From Brevifilum sp029548365 (GTDB taxonomy: Bacteria > Chloroflexota > Anaerolineae > Anaerolineales > Anaerolineaceae), in the NCBI GenBank assembly GCA_035376985.1, contig DAOSSA010000027.1, positions 1-29,334 of the forward strand: a DNA stretch of 29,334 bases. Direction: 5' to 3'. A model generated the notes under the pieces. The model was not told the DNA's origin and ran no database searches. It was given only the letters and a program-made list of their open reading frames with translations. Shown one piece after another: positions 15,688-24,304 of this stretch (position 1 is its first letter; the number at the start of each line of letters is the position of its first letter). The position numbers and the translations under genes were made by a program.

Positions 15688-15972
15688 TTTAAAGAGGTAA
15701 GCCATGAGTCTTTGAGTGAGAATTTGAAATTCGCAACCAGGAATAAGGGGGTTTTATCAATAGGAATAGCGAATTCTGGCTGGGGTATGGAACAATCTCG
15801 GGTGTGGACGGAGAGGATTGGAATCTTTGAAATATTCGATGAAATTGTGCCTTCTGGCTTGATGCTATTGTACGGTCTTGGGAGTATACTGGAATAAACA
15901 AGTGTTTGCAAAAATATGCACGTTTTAATTAATAAGTTATTATTCATTCATCATATGAAGGGATGATCATTT
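15688..15972. other. Intergenic region between the PPDK terminator and the PDH operon
   Basis: 285 bases. Short open frames exist on both strands, but none has a ribosome site or a recognisable product; the ATG at 15703 stops after three codons. A TATACT near 15888 and AT-rich sequence at 15920-15950 may belong to the PDH promoter, but no -35/-10 pair is convincing. Confidence 0.5.
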
Positions 15973-16986
15973 ATGGAAAAAAAGGATTATTTTGACCTGT
16001 ATCGAGAGATGGTCGTGATCCGCCGTATCGAGGAGCACTCGGCTGAATTGTATCAGAAGGGCAAGATCGGCGGTTTTTTGCATCTCTATATTGGACAGGA
16101 AGCGGTTTGCTCCGGGATTTGTTCCGTCAAGGAACCGCAGGACCGGATCATCACCTCTTACCGCGATCATGGGTGGGCGATCAGCGCCGGGATTGAACTC
16201 AACGCTGTTATGGCGGAACTCTTAGGTAAGGCGGATGGCTGCTCTCAGGGGAAGGGCGGTTCGATGCACATGGCTGATGTGGAAAAGAACTTTTGGGGCG
16301 GACACGCGATTGTTGGCGCTCACATCCCGATTGCTGCGGGGATGGCTCTGGGGGATGTTTACTTGGGCAAGGATGATGCGGTTACGATCTGTGTTTTTGG
16401 GGATGGCGCCAGCAATATTGGCTTTTTCCACGAAGGCTTAAACCTGAGCAAGGTATGGAACCTGCCCGTGCTGTGGGTTTGTGAGAACAACCAGTATGGC
16501 ATGGGGACCGCTGTTGATCGGGCTTCGGCAGTTTCGGAAATACGCCTGAAAGCAGAGGGTTATGGCATGCGCAATGAACGCATTGACGGCATGGACGTGA
16601 TGACGGTAAGGAAAAAAGCCGCGCAGATATTGGACTCCATCCGCAAAGAAGGCGGGCCGTATTTACTGGAAATCATGACCTACCGTTATCGTGGTCATTC
16701 CATGGGCGATCCCGAACGCTACCGTGAAAAAGACGAAGTCAGAAAATGGGAAGCGGAAGATCCTATTGGCATCTTCCGCAAGTACCTGGTAGAAAAAGGC
16801 ATTGCCACGGAAGACGCACTTAATAGCCAGGATGAAGAAGCTGAAAAGATTGTTCAGGAAGCCGTTGACTTTGCAGAAGCAAGCCCCGAACCCGGCGATG
16901 AAACGTTGTTTGAACATATCTATGCTGAACCTACGCCAATAGAATATCGAGGTTACGCCTTGGAAAAGAAAAGCGAGGGAAAATAA
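15973..16986 (+). CDS. pdhA: Pyruvate dehydrogenase (acetyl-transferring) E1 component, alpha subunit
   Basis: A 337-residue E1alpha. The thiamine-diphosphate motif GDGASNIGFFHEGLN starts at 143 and ends in ENNQYGM (171-177). The phosphorylation-loop region YRYRGHSMGDPERYR is conserved, as are GGFLHLYIGQEA and TSYRDHGW in the N-terminal part. With E1beta it decarboxylates pyruvate and passes the acetyl group to the lipoyl arm of E2. AAGG lies 10 bases before the ATG. E1beta starts one base after its stop. Acetoin dehydrogenase E1 is very similar and cannot be fully excluded. Confidence 0.93.
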   Translation: MEKKDYFDLYREMVVIRRIEEHSAELYQKGKIGGFLHLYIGQEAVCSGICSVKEPQDRIITSYRDHGWAISAGIELNAVMAELLGKADGCSQGKGGSMHMADVEKNFWGGHAIVGAHIPIAAGMALGDVYLGKDDAVTICVFGDGASNIGFFHEGLNLSKVWNLPVLWVCENNQYGMGTAVDRASAVSEIRLKAEGYGMRNERIDGMDVMTVRKKAAQILDSIRKEGGPYLLEIMTYRYRGHSMGDPERYREKDEVRKWEAEDPIGIFRKYLVEKGIATEDALNSQDEEAEKIVQEAVDFAEASPEPGDETLFEHIYAEPTPIEYRGYALEKKSEGK

Positions 16987-16987
16987 A

Positions 16988-17968
16988 ATGGCACGAATGA
17001 GTATGCGAGAAGCAATATCCAGTGCACTATGGGAAGAAATGGAACGCGATGAACGTGTGTTCATCATGGGCGAAGAGGTCGGCGTGTGGGGCGGCACTTA
17101 CGCGGTGACTAAAGGGTTTTACGATCGCTTTGGTGAGAAGCGTGTGCGCGATACGCCGATTGCTGAAGCAGCAATTGTTGGCGGCGCGATAGGTGCAGCC
17201 ATGACCGGGGCGCGTCCGATTGCCGAGCTGATGACGATCAACTTCGCTTTTGTGGCGATGGACCACATCGTCAACGAGGCTGCCAAACTGCATTACATGT
17301 TTGCCGGTCAGATCAAATTACCGCTGGTGATTCGCACAGTCAGTGGCGCAGGGCGCCAGTTAGGGGCAACCCACTCACAGACTCCGGATGCCATCTTTGC
17401 ACATTTCCCTGGCTTAAAGGTTGTTTCGCCCGGAACGCCCGCGGATGCCAAGGGCTTGTTGAAAAGCGCCATCCGCAGTGAAGACCCGGTGTTGTTCATT
17501 GAAAATGCAACCCTCTATCAGGTAAAAGGCGAAGTTCCAGAGGATAAGGATTATCTTGAACCGCTGGGCAAATCCAAAGTCCAGCGCGAAGGCGACGATG
17601 TGACCATCGTGGCGTATTCGAAAATGGTGCCTGCTGCATTGGAAGCCGCAGAACGGCTTTCGGCTGAGGGCATCGAAGCTGAAGTGGTTGATCTACGCTC
17701 ATTGCGCCCGCTGGATATGGACCCGGTGGTCGCGTCGTTCAAGCGCACCAACCGGGCAGTAATCGTTGAGGAAGGCTGGCGCTCGTACGGGGTGGGCTCT
17801 GAAGTTTCAGCCAGGATCTACGAGCTGGCGTTTGATTATGTCGATGCCCCGGTTAAACGTGTCGCCCAGGCAGAGGTGCCGCTGCCCTATAACGCTCGCT
17901 TAGAGCAGCTGGCCCTGCCGCAAATAGAAGATATTTATCAGGCTGCAAAGGAGGTGCTGTATGGCTGA
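16988..17968 (+). CDS. pdhB: Pyruvate dehydrogenase E1 component, beta subunit
   Basis: A 326-residue transketolase-like E1beta: MREAISSALWEEMERDERVFIMGEEVG, RVRDTPIAEAAIVGGAIGAA, GATHSQTPDAIFAHFPGLKVVSPGTPADAKGLLKSAIR, and the C-terminal EGWRSYGVGSEVSARI. It forms the heterotetramer with E1alpha. It lies one base after pdhA and overlaps the E2 start by 8 bases, so the three genes are one translationally coupled unit. Confidence 0.95.
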   Translation: MARMSMREAISSALWEEMERDERVFIMGEEVGVWGGTYAVTKGFYDRFGEKRVRDTPIAEAAIVGGAIGAAMTGARPIAELMTINFAFVAMDHIVNEAAKLHYMFAGQIKLPLVIRTVSGAGRQLGATHSQTPDAIFAHFPGLKVVSPGTPADAKGLLKSAIRSEDPVLFIENATLYQVKGEVPEDKDYLEPLGKSKVQREGDDVTIVAYSKMVPAALEAAERLSAEGIEAEVVDLRSLRPLDMDPVVASFKRTNRAVIVEEGWRSYGVGSEVSARIYELAFDYVDAPVKRVAQAEVPLPYNARLEQLALPQIEDIYQAAKEVLYG

Positions 17969-19265
17969 ACTGATTACGATGCCCAAATTGGGTTTTGATA
18001 TGGCAGAGGGAACATTGGTGCGCTGGCTAAAAGCCGAAGGTGACCCGCTGGTGAAGGGTGAGGTCATTGCGGAGATTGAAACCGATAAAGCTACGGTTGA
18101 GGTTGAATCTGGATACGCAGGGGTGATGTTGCGCCATCTGGCTGATGAAGGGGCTGATTTGCCCGTCAACGCGCCGATTGCAATTGTTGCAGAAGAAGGC
18201 GAAGCCCTTTCCGATGATGAGATCGACGCCTTGCTGGCTGGGAGCGGTGTGAAGGCACCTGGAAAGCCTGTTTCAGAGGATGAAAAAGCTGTTCAGGCAG
18301 CCAAAAAGGTTGAGGAAACCCTTGGTGATGATCAGGGCGAAGAAAAAGGTGAAACCCTGGCTGGTGGTAAGCGTTCTTCGCCGCTGGCGCGTCGGATAGC
18401 TGCAGAACATGAAATCGCGCTGACCAAGCTGGAAGGCAGCGGTCCCCGGGGCAGGATTGTTAAACAGGATATTGAGGATTACCTGGCAGAATTGCGAGCT
18501 GAAGGCAGAGAACAGGAAGCAGAAACGGTTGGCAAAACCCTGCAACCCCTGGCATCTTTTACTGCTGGTGAAATACCAGATGATGAGGTGATCGCTATAA
18601 GCCGTTTACGCCAGGCGATCAGCCGGCGGATGCAGGATTCATTTATGAATATCCCGCATTTTTATCTAACTCGCGTGTACAAGACCGGTGCACTGATGAG
18701 GCTACGTAAGGAGCTCAACCAGTTCCTGCCAGATGAAGAAAAACTTTCCGTCAACGATTTCATCGTCAAAGCTGTGGCGCTGGCGCTACGGCAGTTCCCC
18801 AATTTGAACGCCTCAATTGAGGATGATGTCCATGTCCGGCGGCACGGGCGCGTTAACGTTGGTGTAGCTGTGGCAGTGGAAGGTGGGTTAATGACGGTGG
18901 TGTGCAAGGACGCTGATCAGAAACCGCTGCGGTTGATTGCCCGCGAAGTGCGCGAAATGGCCAGCCGGGCGCGAGAGCGTAAGGTGAAACCTGAAGATAT
19001 CGAAGGTTCAACCTTTTCGATCAGCAATTTGGGAATGTTTGGTATTGATGAATTTGCTGCCATCATCAATCCGCCCGAGGCTGCGATCCTGGCGGTGAGC
19101 GCCGTCCAGGACGTCCCGGCTGTCGAGGATGGTGAACTGGTGATTGCCTCACAGATGAAGGCGACAATTTCAGCCGATCACCGCGTAACCGACGGCGCAG
19201 AGGCGGCAGAGTTCATGGCAGTGCTGGCGGAGTACCTGGAAGAGCCTTTAAAGCTATTGGTGTAA
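17961..19265 (+). CDS. pdhC: Dihydrolipoamide acetyltransferase (E2) of the pyruvate dehydrogenase complex
   Basis: A 434-residue E2 with one lipoyl domain (1-78; Lys43 in ETDKATVEVES is the lipoylation site), an acidic linker (about 80-135), a peripheral-subunit-binding domain (SPLARRIAAEH to IVKQDIEDYL, about 140-175), a second linker and the acetyltransferase core (about 205-434). The catalytic pair is His407 and Asp411 in DHRVTDGA, with Thr where Val is more usual. The AAGGAGG ribosome site (17948-17954) lies inside the end of pdhB. E2 transfers acetyl from the lipoyl arm to CoA. No E3 (lipoamide dehydrogenase) gene follows; a terminator does. Confidence 0.95.
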   Translation: MAELITMPKLGFDMAEGTLVRWLKAEGDPLVKGEVIAEIETDKATVEVESGYAGVMLRHLADEGADLPVNAPIAIVAEEGEALSDDEIDALLAGSGVKAPGKPVSEDEKAVQAAKKVEETLGDDQGEEKGETLAGGKRSSPLARRIAAEHEIALTKLEGSGPRGRIVKQDIEDYLAELRAEGREQEAETVGKTLQPLASFTAGEIPDDEVIAISRLRQAISRRMQDSFMNIPHFYLTRVYKTGALMRLRKELNQFLPDEEKLSVNDFIVKAVALALRQFPNLNASIEDDVHVRRHGRVNVGVAVAVEGGLMTVVCKDADQKPLRLIAREVREMASRARERKVKPEDIEGSTFSISNLGMFGIDEFAAIINPPEAAILAVSAVQDVPAVEDGELVIASQMKATISADHRVTDGAEAAEFMAVLAEYLEEPLKLLV

Positions 19266-19285
19266 GTATTTTAATAGATTGCGAT

Positions 19286-19316
19286 AGCCCACAGCCATTT
19301 TCTGTGGGCTTTTTTC
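19286..19316 (+). terminator. Rho-independent terminator after the PDH operon
   Basis: A 9-bp perfect stem AGCCCACAG (19286-19294) / CTGTGGGCT (19302-19310) with a 7-base loop, then TTTTTC. It closes the E1alpha-E1beta-E2 operon. Confidence 0.93.
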
Positions 19317-19347
19317 TTTCAATGCAAACAACGCTGGCAATCCTGCT

Positions 19348-19356
19348 ATAATATGG
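19348..19356 (+). promoter_or_regulatory. Probable extended -10 element for the lipase-like gene
   Basis: TGCTATAAT, the same TGnTATAAT arrangement as in the padR promoter, about 60 bases before the hydrolase start and just after the PDH terminator. The -35 region is weak, as is common for extended -10 promoters. Confidence 0.5.
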
Positions 19357-19417
19357 GTAATAGCACCTGAACAGTCATCAATATCCGGGTTTTTTAATGA
19401 CCAAAGGAGAACAATAT

Positions 19418-20251
19418 ATGAACCATCTTGAAGGCACCTTTAAAGGCGTGCATGATTTGTCGATTTACCATCAGGCTTGGATTCCGGAACACGAGAGCAA
19501 AGCTGCCGTCCTGGTTGTGCATGGCTTGGGAGAACATAGCGGTCGGTATATGAATGTGGTCAACCACCTGGTGCCACAGGGGTATGCCATCTATGGGTTT
19601 GACCTTCCCGGCCATGGTAAATCAGAAGGCGTGCGGGAGTTTGTCAAGGAATTTGCAGATTACACCCACACGGTAACCGCAGTTTTCAACATCATTAAGG
19701 CAGAACAGCCTGATAAGCCGGTGTTTCTGCTGGGTCACAGCATGGGCGGGCTGATTTCAACCTATTACCTGCTGGATCACTCGGCGGATTTTCGGGGTGC
19801 GGTGATTTCTGCGCCAAGCGTTCTGGTGCCCGATTTTGTGACCGGGTTCACAGTGTTCGCTGGAAAGCTTTTATCCATCATCGCACCGAAAATGGGTTTG
19901 ATTGAGCTGGACGCAAATGGCGTCTCACGGGACCCTGAGGTTGTGCAGGCATACATCAATGACCCGCTGATTTTTCATGGCAAAACGACTGCACGATTGA
20001 GCGCTGAGACGCTGCAGGCGATGATGAGGGTCAGTGAAGATGTGGGTCGGATCACAGTGCCCTTGATCATCCTTCATGGGCGAGCTGACACCCTGGTAAA
20101 CCCAAATGCCTCACAAATGCTCTATGACCGGGTGAGTTCTGAGGATAAAACCATCAAGCTCTACGATGCGTTGTATCACGAAGTATTCAACGAGCCCGAA
20201 CATGAACAGGTGCTGGGTGAGGTGTCTGCCTGGTTGGACGCACATTTGTAA
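19418..20251 (+). CDS. Monoacylglycerol lipase / lysophospholipase-like alpha/beta hydrolase
   Basis: The ATG at 19418 follows AAAGGAG (19403-19409) at 8 bases, preferred over the ATG at 19397; this gives 277 residues. Features of the monoglyceride lipase group are VVHGLGEHSGRY (oxyanion hole), GFDLPGHGKSEG, the nucleophile elbow GHSMGG with Ser108, the acid in LHGRADTLVNP, and His254 in LYHEVFNEPE. There is no signal peptide, so it probably acts in the cytosol or at the membrane face on monoacylglycerols or lysophospholipids. It converges with the minus-strand transglycosylase gene. Confidence 0.9.
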   Translation: MNHLEGTFKGVHDLSIYHQAWIPEHESKAAVLVVHGLGEHSGRYMNVVNHLVPQGYAIYGFDLPGHGKSEGVREFVKEFADYTHTVTAVFNIIKAEQPDKPVFLLGHSMGGLISTYYLLDHSADFRGAVISAPSVLVPDFVTGFTVFAGKLLSIIAPKMGLIELDANGVSRDPEVVQAYINDPLIFHGKTTARLSAETLQAMMRVSEDVGRITVPLIILHGRADTLVNPNASQMLYDRVSSEDKTIKLYDALYHEVFNEPEHEQVLGEVSAWLDAHL

Positions 20252-20310
20252 ATTTTATCCAGGGCGATTGCTGGCTGAACAAATTTGATGTGGGATGAAT
20301 TCTTGCTGGT

Positions 20311-22507
20311 TTAGCGTTCCTCGGGTTCACCGTACAGCCACCCGTAGATGTAGTGAATCTCATTGATCAGACGGATGTAATTACGGGTCTCTTCGATGCG
20401 CACAATTTCGAGGAACAGGTCGGGGTCATCAAAGGGGGTCAGATTTTTCCAAATGATGGTATTCCCCGGGCCGCCGTTGTAAGCTGCCAGCATGACAAAG
20501 GGGTCCTCATCAAAGAGCTGGTACTGTTGCCTGAGATAGTTTGCGCCAAAGACGATACTGATGTTTGGACGATCGAGGTCATCGACGGTGTAGTTCTCAG
20601 GCCAGGATAGGTTTGCAGCTAACTGAGCGCCGGTGGCTGGCATGATCTGCATCAAACCGCGAGCGCCCGCTCCAGAGAGGATAAAACCTTCATAAGCGCT
20701 TTCCTGGCGTATAACCGAAAGCAGCAGGAGTGGCGAAAGGCCTTCTGATTGAGCTGCGGATTGGACCCACTCGAGGAAGTACGCTCCAAAGCGTACCCGT
20801 GAGAAATACTCTGGTGCTTGCAGGGCGTCTCCGCGCTGCAACCCGGCCAGGCGCACAAGCTGAGTGCTGGCTACCAGGGCAGAGCGGTACAGGCCGATCT
20901 CGACCAATGCGGGGATCAAGCGGAAGGTTTGAGCAGGATCTTCAGCGTATTCCAGGCGCAAGGCGTCAAACTCGGCTTTTCCAGCAGCGTAATCCCCCAA
21001 AGACCAGAATTCCAAGCCGCGCTGGAAACGGGGATCATAAGCCAGCAGGCCGGGGCTTTCCAGGTTAATTTCAGGTGCAACGCCAAAGGTCGTGCGCAGC
21101 CAGGATTCTGCCTCAGGCAGGNNNNNNNNNNNNNNNNNNNNNNNNNNNNNNNNNNNNNNNNNNNNNNNNNNNNNNNNNNNNNNNNNNNNNNNNNNNNNNN
21201 NNNNNNNNNNNNNNNNNNNNNGCAACCCTTGCCCAGGTTTCGGCTGCTTCAGACAGCATATCTGCCCGTTCGTAGGAGCGACCGGCGCGGAAAAGGAAGT
21301 CGGGCGCTTCAGTAGCTTCAGGTCTCTGGGCAACAAAATCCAGGGAAACCTGTGCTGCCGCCTGGTGATCGCCCAGGTAAGCCCACAGGGTGTATTCGAT
21401 GGACTTCCAGGCGTCAACATAGTGGCTGCTGGTAGGGTGACTTTCGATCAGCTCCTGCCACAAAGCAATAGCCGCTTGCTGGTTTTCTGCCTCCCCCAGC
21501 GCGCGCGTGGATAAGCCTTTGTAGTACAGGGCAGCATCAGCCAGGAACTCGGGCGCTTCAGCCAGGTAGCGGTCGAAAGCCTCAACCGCCAAAAGGTGAT
21601 TGCCCATGTTATGGTTAACCAGGCCGCGGTCAAATTCGTTGACGGCGATATCAGCTTCTACCAGGGTCACAAGCGCGGTATAGGCATCGTAGGCAAAGGG
21701 GAAATTGTGGATCGATTCCTGGAAAATGGCATAAGCCTGATCATCGTTGTTTTGAGAAAGGTGGATGCGCCCGATCAACAGTGCCATCTGCGCCTTCGTA
21801 TAGTCATTACTGGTGCTGGAATAGAGATCCTTATAAAGCGATAATGCAATCTCGGTCTCACCGCTGGATTGGTACGCACGCGCAATTTTGACTGCCTGTG
21901 TGTCCGTTCCGCCGCTGGGTTCTGACAGAAATGCCTGCTGGTAGCTATCGATGGCAGCGGAATAATTGCCAAGCGTTGAGAATAAATCGCCGCGCAGCTC
22001 GTGCACGTGGGCATCGATCAAACCGGGGCGCATAATGAGATAAGATTGATAGGCGTCAAGAGCTTCCTGGTAGCGTTCTAAACGGGTGTAGGTTTGGCCA
22101 AGCATGAACTGGGCGCGGGCGGCAGTGGCGGTCTCGGCGGTCTGAGCTGCCTGGCGGAAGTGGTTTAGCGCAATGCTGATTTCGTCCTGGTTAAAATAAG
22201 CCCGGCCAAGCCCGAAGTGCGCCTGAGCGGTGACCTCATCAGTTTCGCTGTGGTTGATGGCACCCTGAAAGATTCTGATCGCGGATTGAAAATCACCTGC
22301 CAGGAGAGCGTAATCGCCTTCGCCGACCAGCAGTTCAGGAGGAGGTAGCGTGGTTGCTGTTGGCGAGGGTTGTGACGTTTGCGGTTCAGCAACTGTGGGG
22401 AAAGACGGAAGCGTGTTTTTCGCTGGGGATTGGGTCACCGGGCTACTGCAGGCGGCGAGGATGCACAATAACAGGGCGCCCAGGATGATTTTGTAGATAT
22501 TGTTCAT
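20311..22507 (-). CDS. TPR lipoprotein with C-terminal lytic murein transglycosylase domain (interrupted by an assembly gap)
   Basis: One gene on both sides of 100 N. The start MNNIYKIILGALLLCILAAC is a lipoprotein signal with Cys20 in the lipobox. A Pro/Thr-rich linker is followed by many tetratricopeptide-like repeats (AHFGLGRAYFNQDEISIALNHF, ARAQFMLGQTYTRLERYQEAL and others). After the gap come further helical repeats and then a Slt-type goose-lysozyme domain: RQESAYEG with the catalytic Glu, SGAGARGLMQIMPATG, FGANYLRQQ, LAAYNGGPGN and ETRNYIRLI. It cleaves the MurNAc-GlcNAc bond of peptidoglycan without water from an envelope anchor. The frame changes across the N run only because its length is a placeholder. 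The architecture resembles Slt70: helical superstructure plus catalytic domain. Confidence 0.9.
21122..21221. other. Assembly gap (100 N)
   Basis: Exactly 100 unknown bases, the conventional length for a gap of unknown size between scaffolded contigs. It lies inside the transglycosylase gene, so the true number of missing residues is unknown. Confidence 0.98.
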
Positions 22508-22651
22508 GATTAAAGTTTAACACATGGGGAGTATTAGGGAGAAGGAACTGGGAATTGGGTAGGAATCAAGAATTCGGAAATTGGTGAGTGGGCAAGAAAC
22601 CGGGGTGAGCTGTTTTGAATTGAGGATGGTTTTCAGTGAGCGACCACCGGG

Positions 22652-22921
22652 TCAGCCAATTCTGACCTCGTCCACAATCCCGACAATGACTGAAACAATA
22701 CAGCCATCCGGTAAATTTAAAACCTGGCGTGCGCCGTTGCCTTCGCGATTAATCAGTACGGTATCACCTATCCCTGCGTGAGTATGATCGACTGCAATGA
22801 AATCATCATCCGCCCGGTCACCTTCAGATACTAGGGGTTGAACGACGAGCAAACGCCGACAGTCATAATGTGGATGGCTGATCGTGGTCACAACTGTGCC
22901 GACAACTTTTGCAAGAATCAT
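22652..22921 (-). CDS. BMC-P shell vertex protein (EutN/CcmL family), paralog 1
   Basis: An 89-residue EutN/CcmL pentamer protein that caps the vertices of a microcompartment shell. The family pattern is clear: MILAKVVGTVVTT at the start, LLVVQPL, DHTHAGIGDTVLINREG in the middle and IVGIVDEVRI at the end. The ribosome site GAGGT lies 8 bases before the ATG. It is the last gene of the ten-gene BMC operon; after its stop the 144 bases to the transglycosylase gene show no clear terminator. Confidence 0.94.
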   Translation of the reverse strand: MILAKVVGTVVTTISHPHYDCRRLLVVQPLVSEGDRADDDFIAVDHTHAGIGDTVLINREGNGARQVLNLPDGCIVSVIVGIVDEVRIG

Positions 22922-22932
22922 GGCAATTTACC

Positions 22933-23253
22933 TCAGGTGTAACGCGTTTTACCGGGTTTAAGCATGTAATCAAACTCGCCATTGGGGCGAAGGATCAATT
23001 CATCCACGATCCCCACCAGCGCCAGGTCAACCGGGACGAATTTGATCTCGGGCATTGCCAGGGCTGCTTCCCGAGAACGCACCATGACACACAGGTCGCC
23101 AATTCCCGCCTGAACCACATCGGCTGCCACCTGCAGGGCGCCCACAGGCTCGAGGTTTTTATTAAGCGGTTGGACAACCAGCAGTTTAATTCCTTCGATC
23201 CCGGGATACTTAAGGGTACACACGGCTGTGCCGTGGACGCGACCGAAAAGCAT
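22933..23253 (-). CDS. BMC-P shell vertex protein (EutN/CcmL family), paralog 2
   Basis: A 106-residue member of the pentamer family: MLFGRVHGTAVCTLKYPG, KLLVVQPLN, ADVVQAGIGDLCVMVRSREA and LALVGIVDELIL. It carries about 10 to 15 extra residues, including a basic, aromatic C-terminal tail (FDYMLKPGKTRYT) not seen in paralogs 1 and 3. It starts 3 bases after the stop of the 121-residue protein gene and ends 11 bases before paralog 1. Confidence 0.93.
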   Translation of the reverse strand: MLFGRVHGTAVCTLKYPGIEGIKLLVVQPLNKNLEPVGALQVAADVVQAGIGDLCVMVRSREAALAMPEIKFVPVDLALVGIVDELILRPNGEFDYMLKPGKTRYT

Positions 23254-23256
23254 GGA

Positions 23257-23622
23257 TTAATGCTCCCCGATGTTGTCCAGCACCCGGGTGATGATCGTTT
23301 CCAGCAGGGAAGGGTCGACCTGGTCGCCAAGTTTTGCCCTGACGGCTATGCGGATGCGCTCCCGCAACGAATCATCTTTATTCAACGGCAGTTCCGCTGA
23401 ATTGTTCAGGCAGGAGGTTGACGGGGCGACCGGTTCGGAAAGGTAGGGCCGAATGGGCGCTGCTGGCGGGAGTTGGTGTTGCTGGATCAGTTTAACGCCC
23501 AGGCGCTGGGCTTTTTCAAAAGCCAGCTCTGTGAGGACCACATTCTCTCCGATGGTGAGGGTAAATACTCCCTGGGAAGCCAGGTCTTCAATATCTCGTT
23601 CAGTAAAGAATTGTTTGGACAT
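23257..23622 (-). CDS. Uncharacterised BMC-associated protein with encapsulation-peptide-like tail (121 aa)
   Basis: Not a shell-protein fold that I recognise. Residues 1-48 form a small N-terminal unit (FTERDIEDLASQGVFTLTIGENVVLTELAFEKAQRLGVKLI) with a weak likeness to the short helix-strand segments that precede some BMC enzymes, where acidic or helical starts lead to VLTxxAxxxAxxxGV. A Pro/Ser-rich linker (about 50-80) follows. The C-terminal part (82-119) has two amphipathic helices, RERIRIAVRAKLG and PSLLETIITRVLDNIG, of the kind that targets cargo to BMC shells. It may be a cargo adaptor, an assembly factor or a minor enzyme. AGGAG precedes its ATG. It sits between the BMC-T and BMC-P genes, whose spacings (32 and 3 bases) mark it as an integral operon member. 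Confidence 0.8.
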   Translation of the reverse strand: MSKQFFTERDIEDLASQGVFTLTIGENVVLTELAFEKAQRLGVKLIQQHQLPPAAPIRPYLSEPVAPSTSCLNNSAELPLNKDDSLRERIRIAVRAKLGDQVDPSLLETIITRVLDNIGEH

Positions 23623-23654
23623 CGATTTCTCCTAAACGCTGCATAAATCTGATC

Positions 23655-24281
23655 TCAGCCGGGGATGCCTTCCAGGGCTTCCAGGGCCTGGACTGCAGCA
23701 TTCTTCGCGGTGATAATCTCCGCTTCACTGCCAGAAAGCCACATGCGCCCATAACGCCCAACTGAAGAAATGTGGATGATTTTGATGTTGGCTTTCTTTT
23801 CAGCTTCGTTGCAGGCGTAGTTAATGTAAGCTGCCGGGGCACATTCCAGCACCAGCAAGGTTTCGCCAGGTACCAGGATGCTGCCGCGTCTGAAGCGGTT
23901 GAGCAGTTGTGCCTGGTAGGAATCCACGCGAGTGATCACCTGGTTGGAAACCACCTCGGGTTTGATACGATCTTCTTTCTTCAGTCCCAGCCGGTCGAGG
24001 ACGACCTGCCCGGCCTCGAGCACTGCAGCCTGGTTGAGAGAATGCACTTCGAACATGCCAAATTCGCGCTCGACGATCTGTGCGCCGGGTTTGGCTTCGG
24101 TTGCTTTAACGGCAATATCGACCACACGGAAGACCTCGTTGCCGGGTGCCATCTCAACATACAGGGATGCCATGCCCTCCACAGGGAGATCACCCTGGGT
24201 TACTGTGCCCACAAAGGCAGAGAACTGGGCTTGCATGCGATCTATAAAACAATAGCAACGTAATGAAAAATTATCGGCCAT
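23655..24281 (-). CDS. BMC-T tandem-domain trimeric shell protein (CsoS1D-like, probably gated and double-stacking)
   Basis: A 208-residue protein with two fused BMC domains. Domain 1 (about 5-100) is of the permuted type: RCYCFIDRMQAQFSAFVGTVTQG, then PVEGMASLYVEMAPGNEVFRVVDIAVKAT and VEREFGMFEVHS. Domain 2 (about 105-208) contains VITRVDSYQAQLLNRF, LVPGETLLVLECAPAAYINYACNEAE and LSGSEAEIITAKNAAVQAL. From memory the sequence closely resembles the double-stacking BMC-T proteins of the Haliangium ochraceum shell. Such trimers form hexagon-shaped tiles with a large pore that can open and close, and are thought to pass bulky cofactors. CAGGAG lies 7 bases before the ATG. Confidence 0.92.
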   Translation of the reverse strand: MADNFSLRCYCFIDRMQAQFSAFVGTVTQGDLPVEGMASLYVEMAPGNEVFRVVDIAVKATEAKPGAQIVEREFGMFEVHSLNQAAVLEAGQVVLDRLGLKKEDRIKPEVVSNQVITRVDSYQAQLLNRFRRGSILVPGETLLVLECAPAAYINYACNEAEKKANIKIIHISSVGRYGRMWLSGSEAEIITAKNAAVQALEALEGIPG

Positions 24282-24304
24282 ATTTACTCCTGATGATTGG
24301 TAAG

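Noticed and set aside
15685..15897. 70-residue plus-strand frame after PPDK
   Set aside because: Its only upstream start is a TTG inside the terminator T-run; no family match.
15648..15947. 99-residue minus-strand frame between PPDK and PDH
   Set aside because: It ends inside the PPDK terminator region, has no ribosome site and the composition looks random.
22508..22651. Terminator after the BMC operon
   Set aside because: I looked on the minus strand for a stem followed by a T-run and found none that is convincing.
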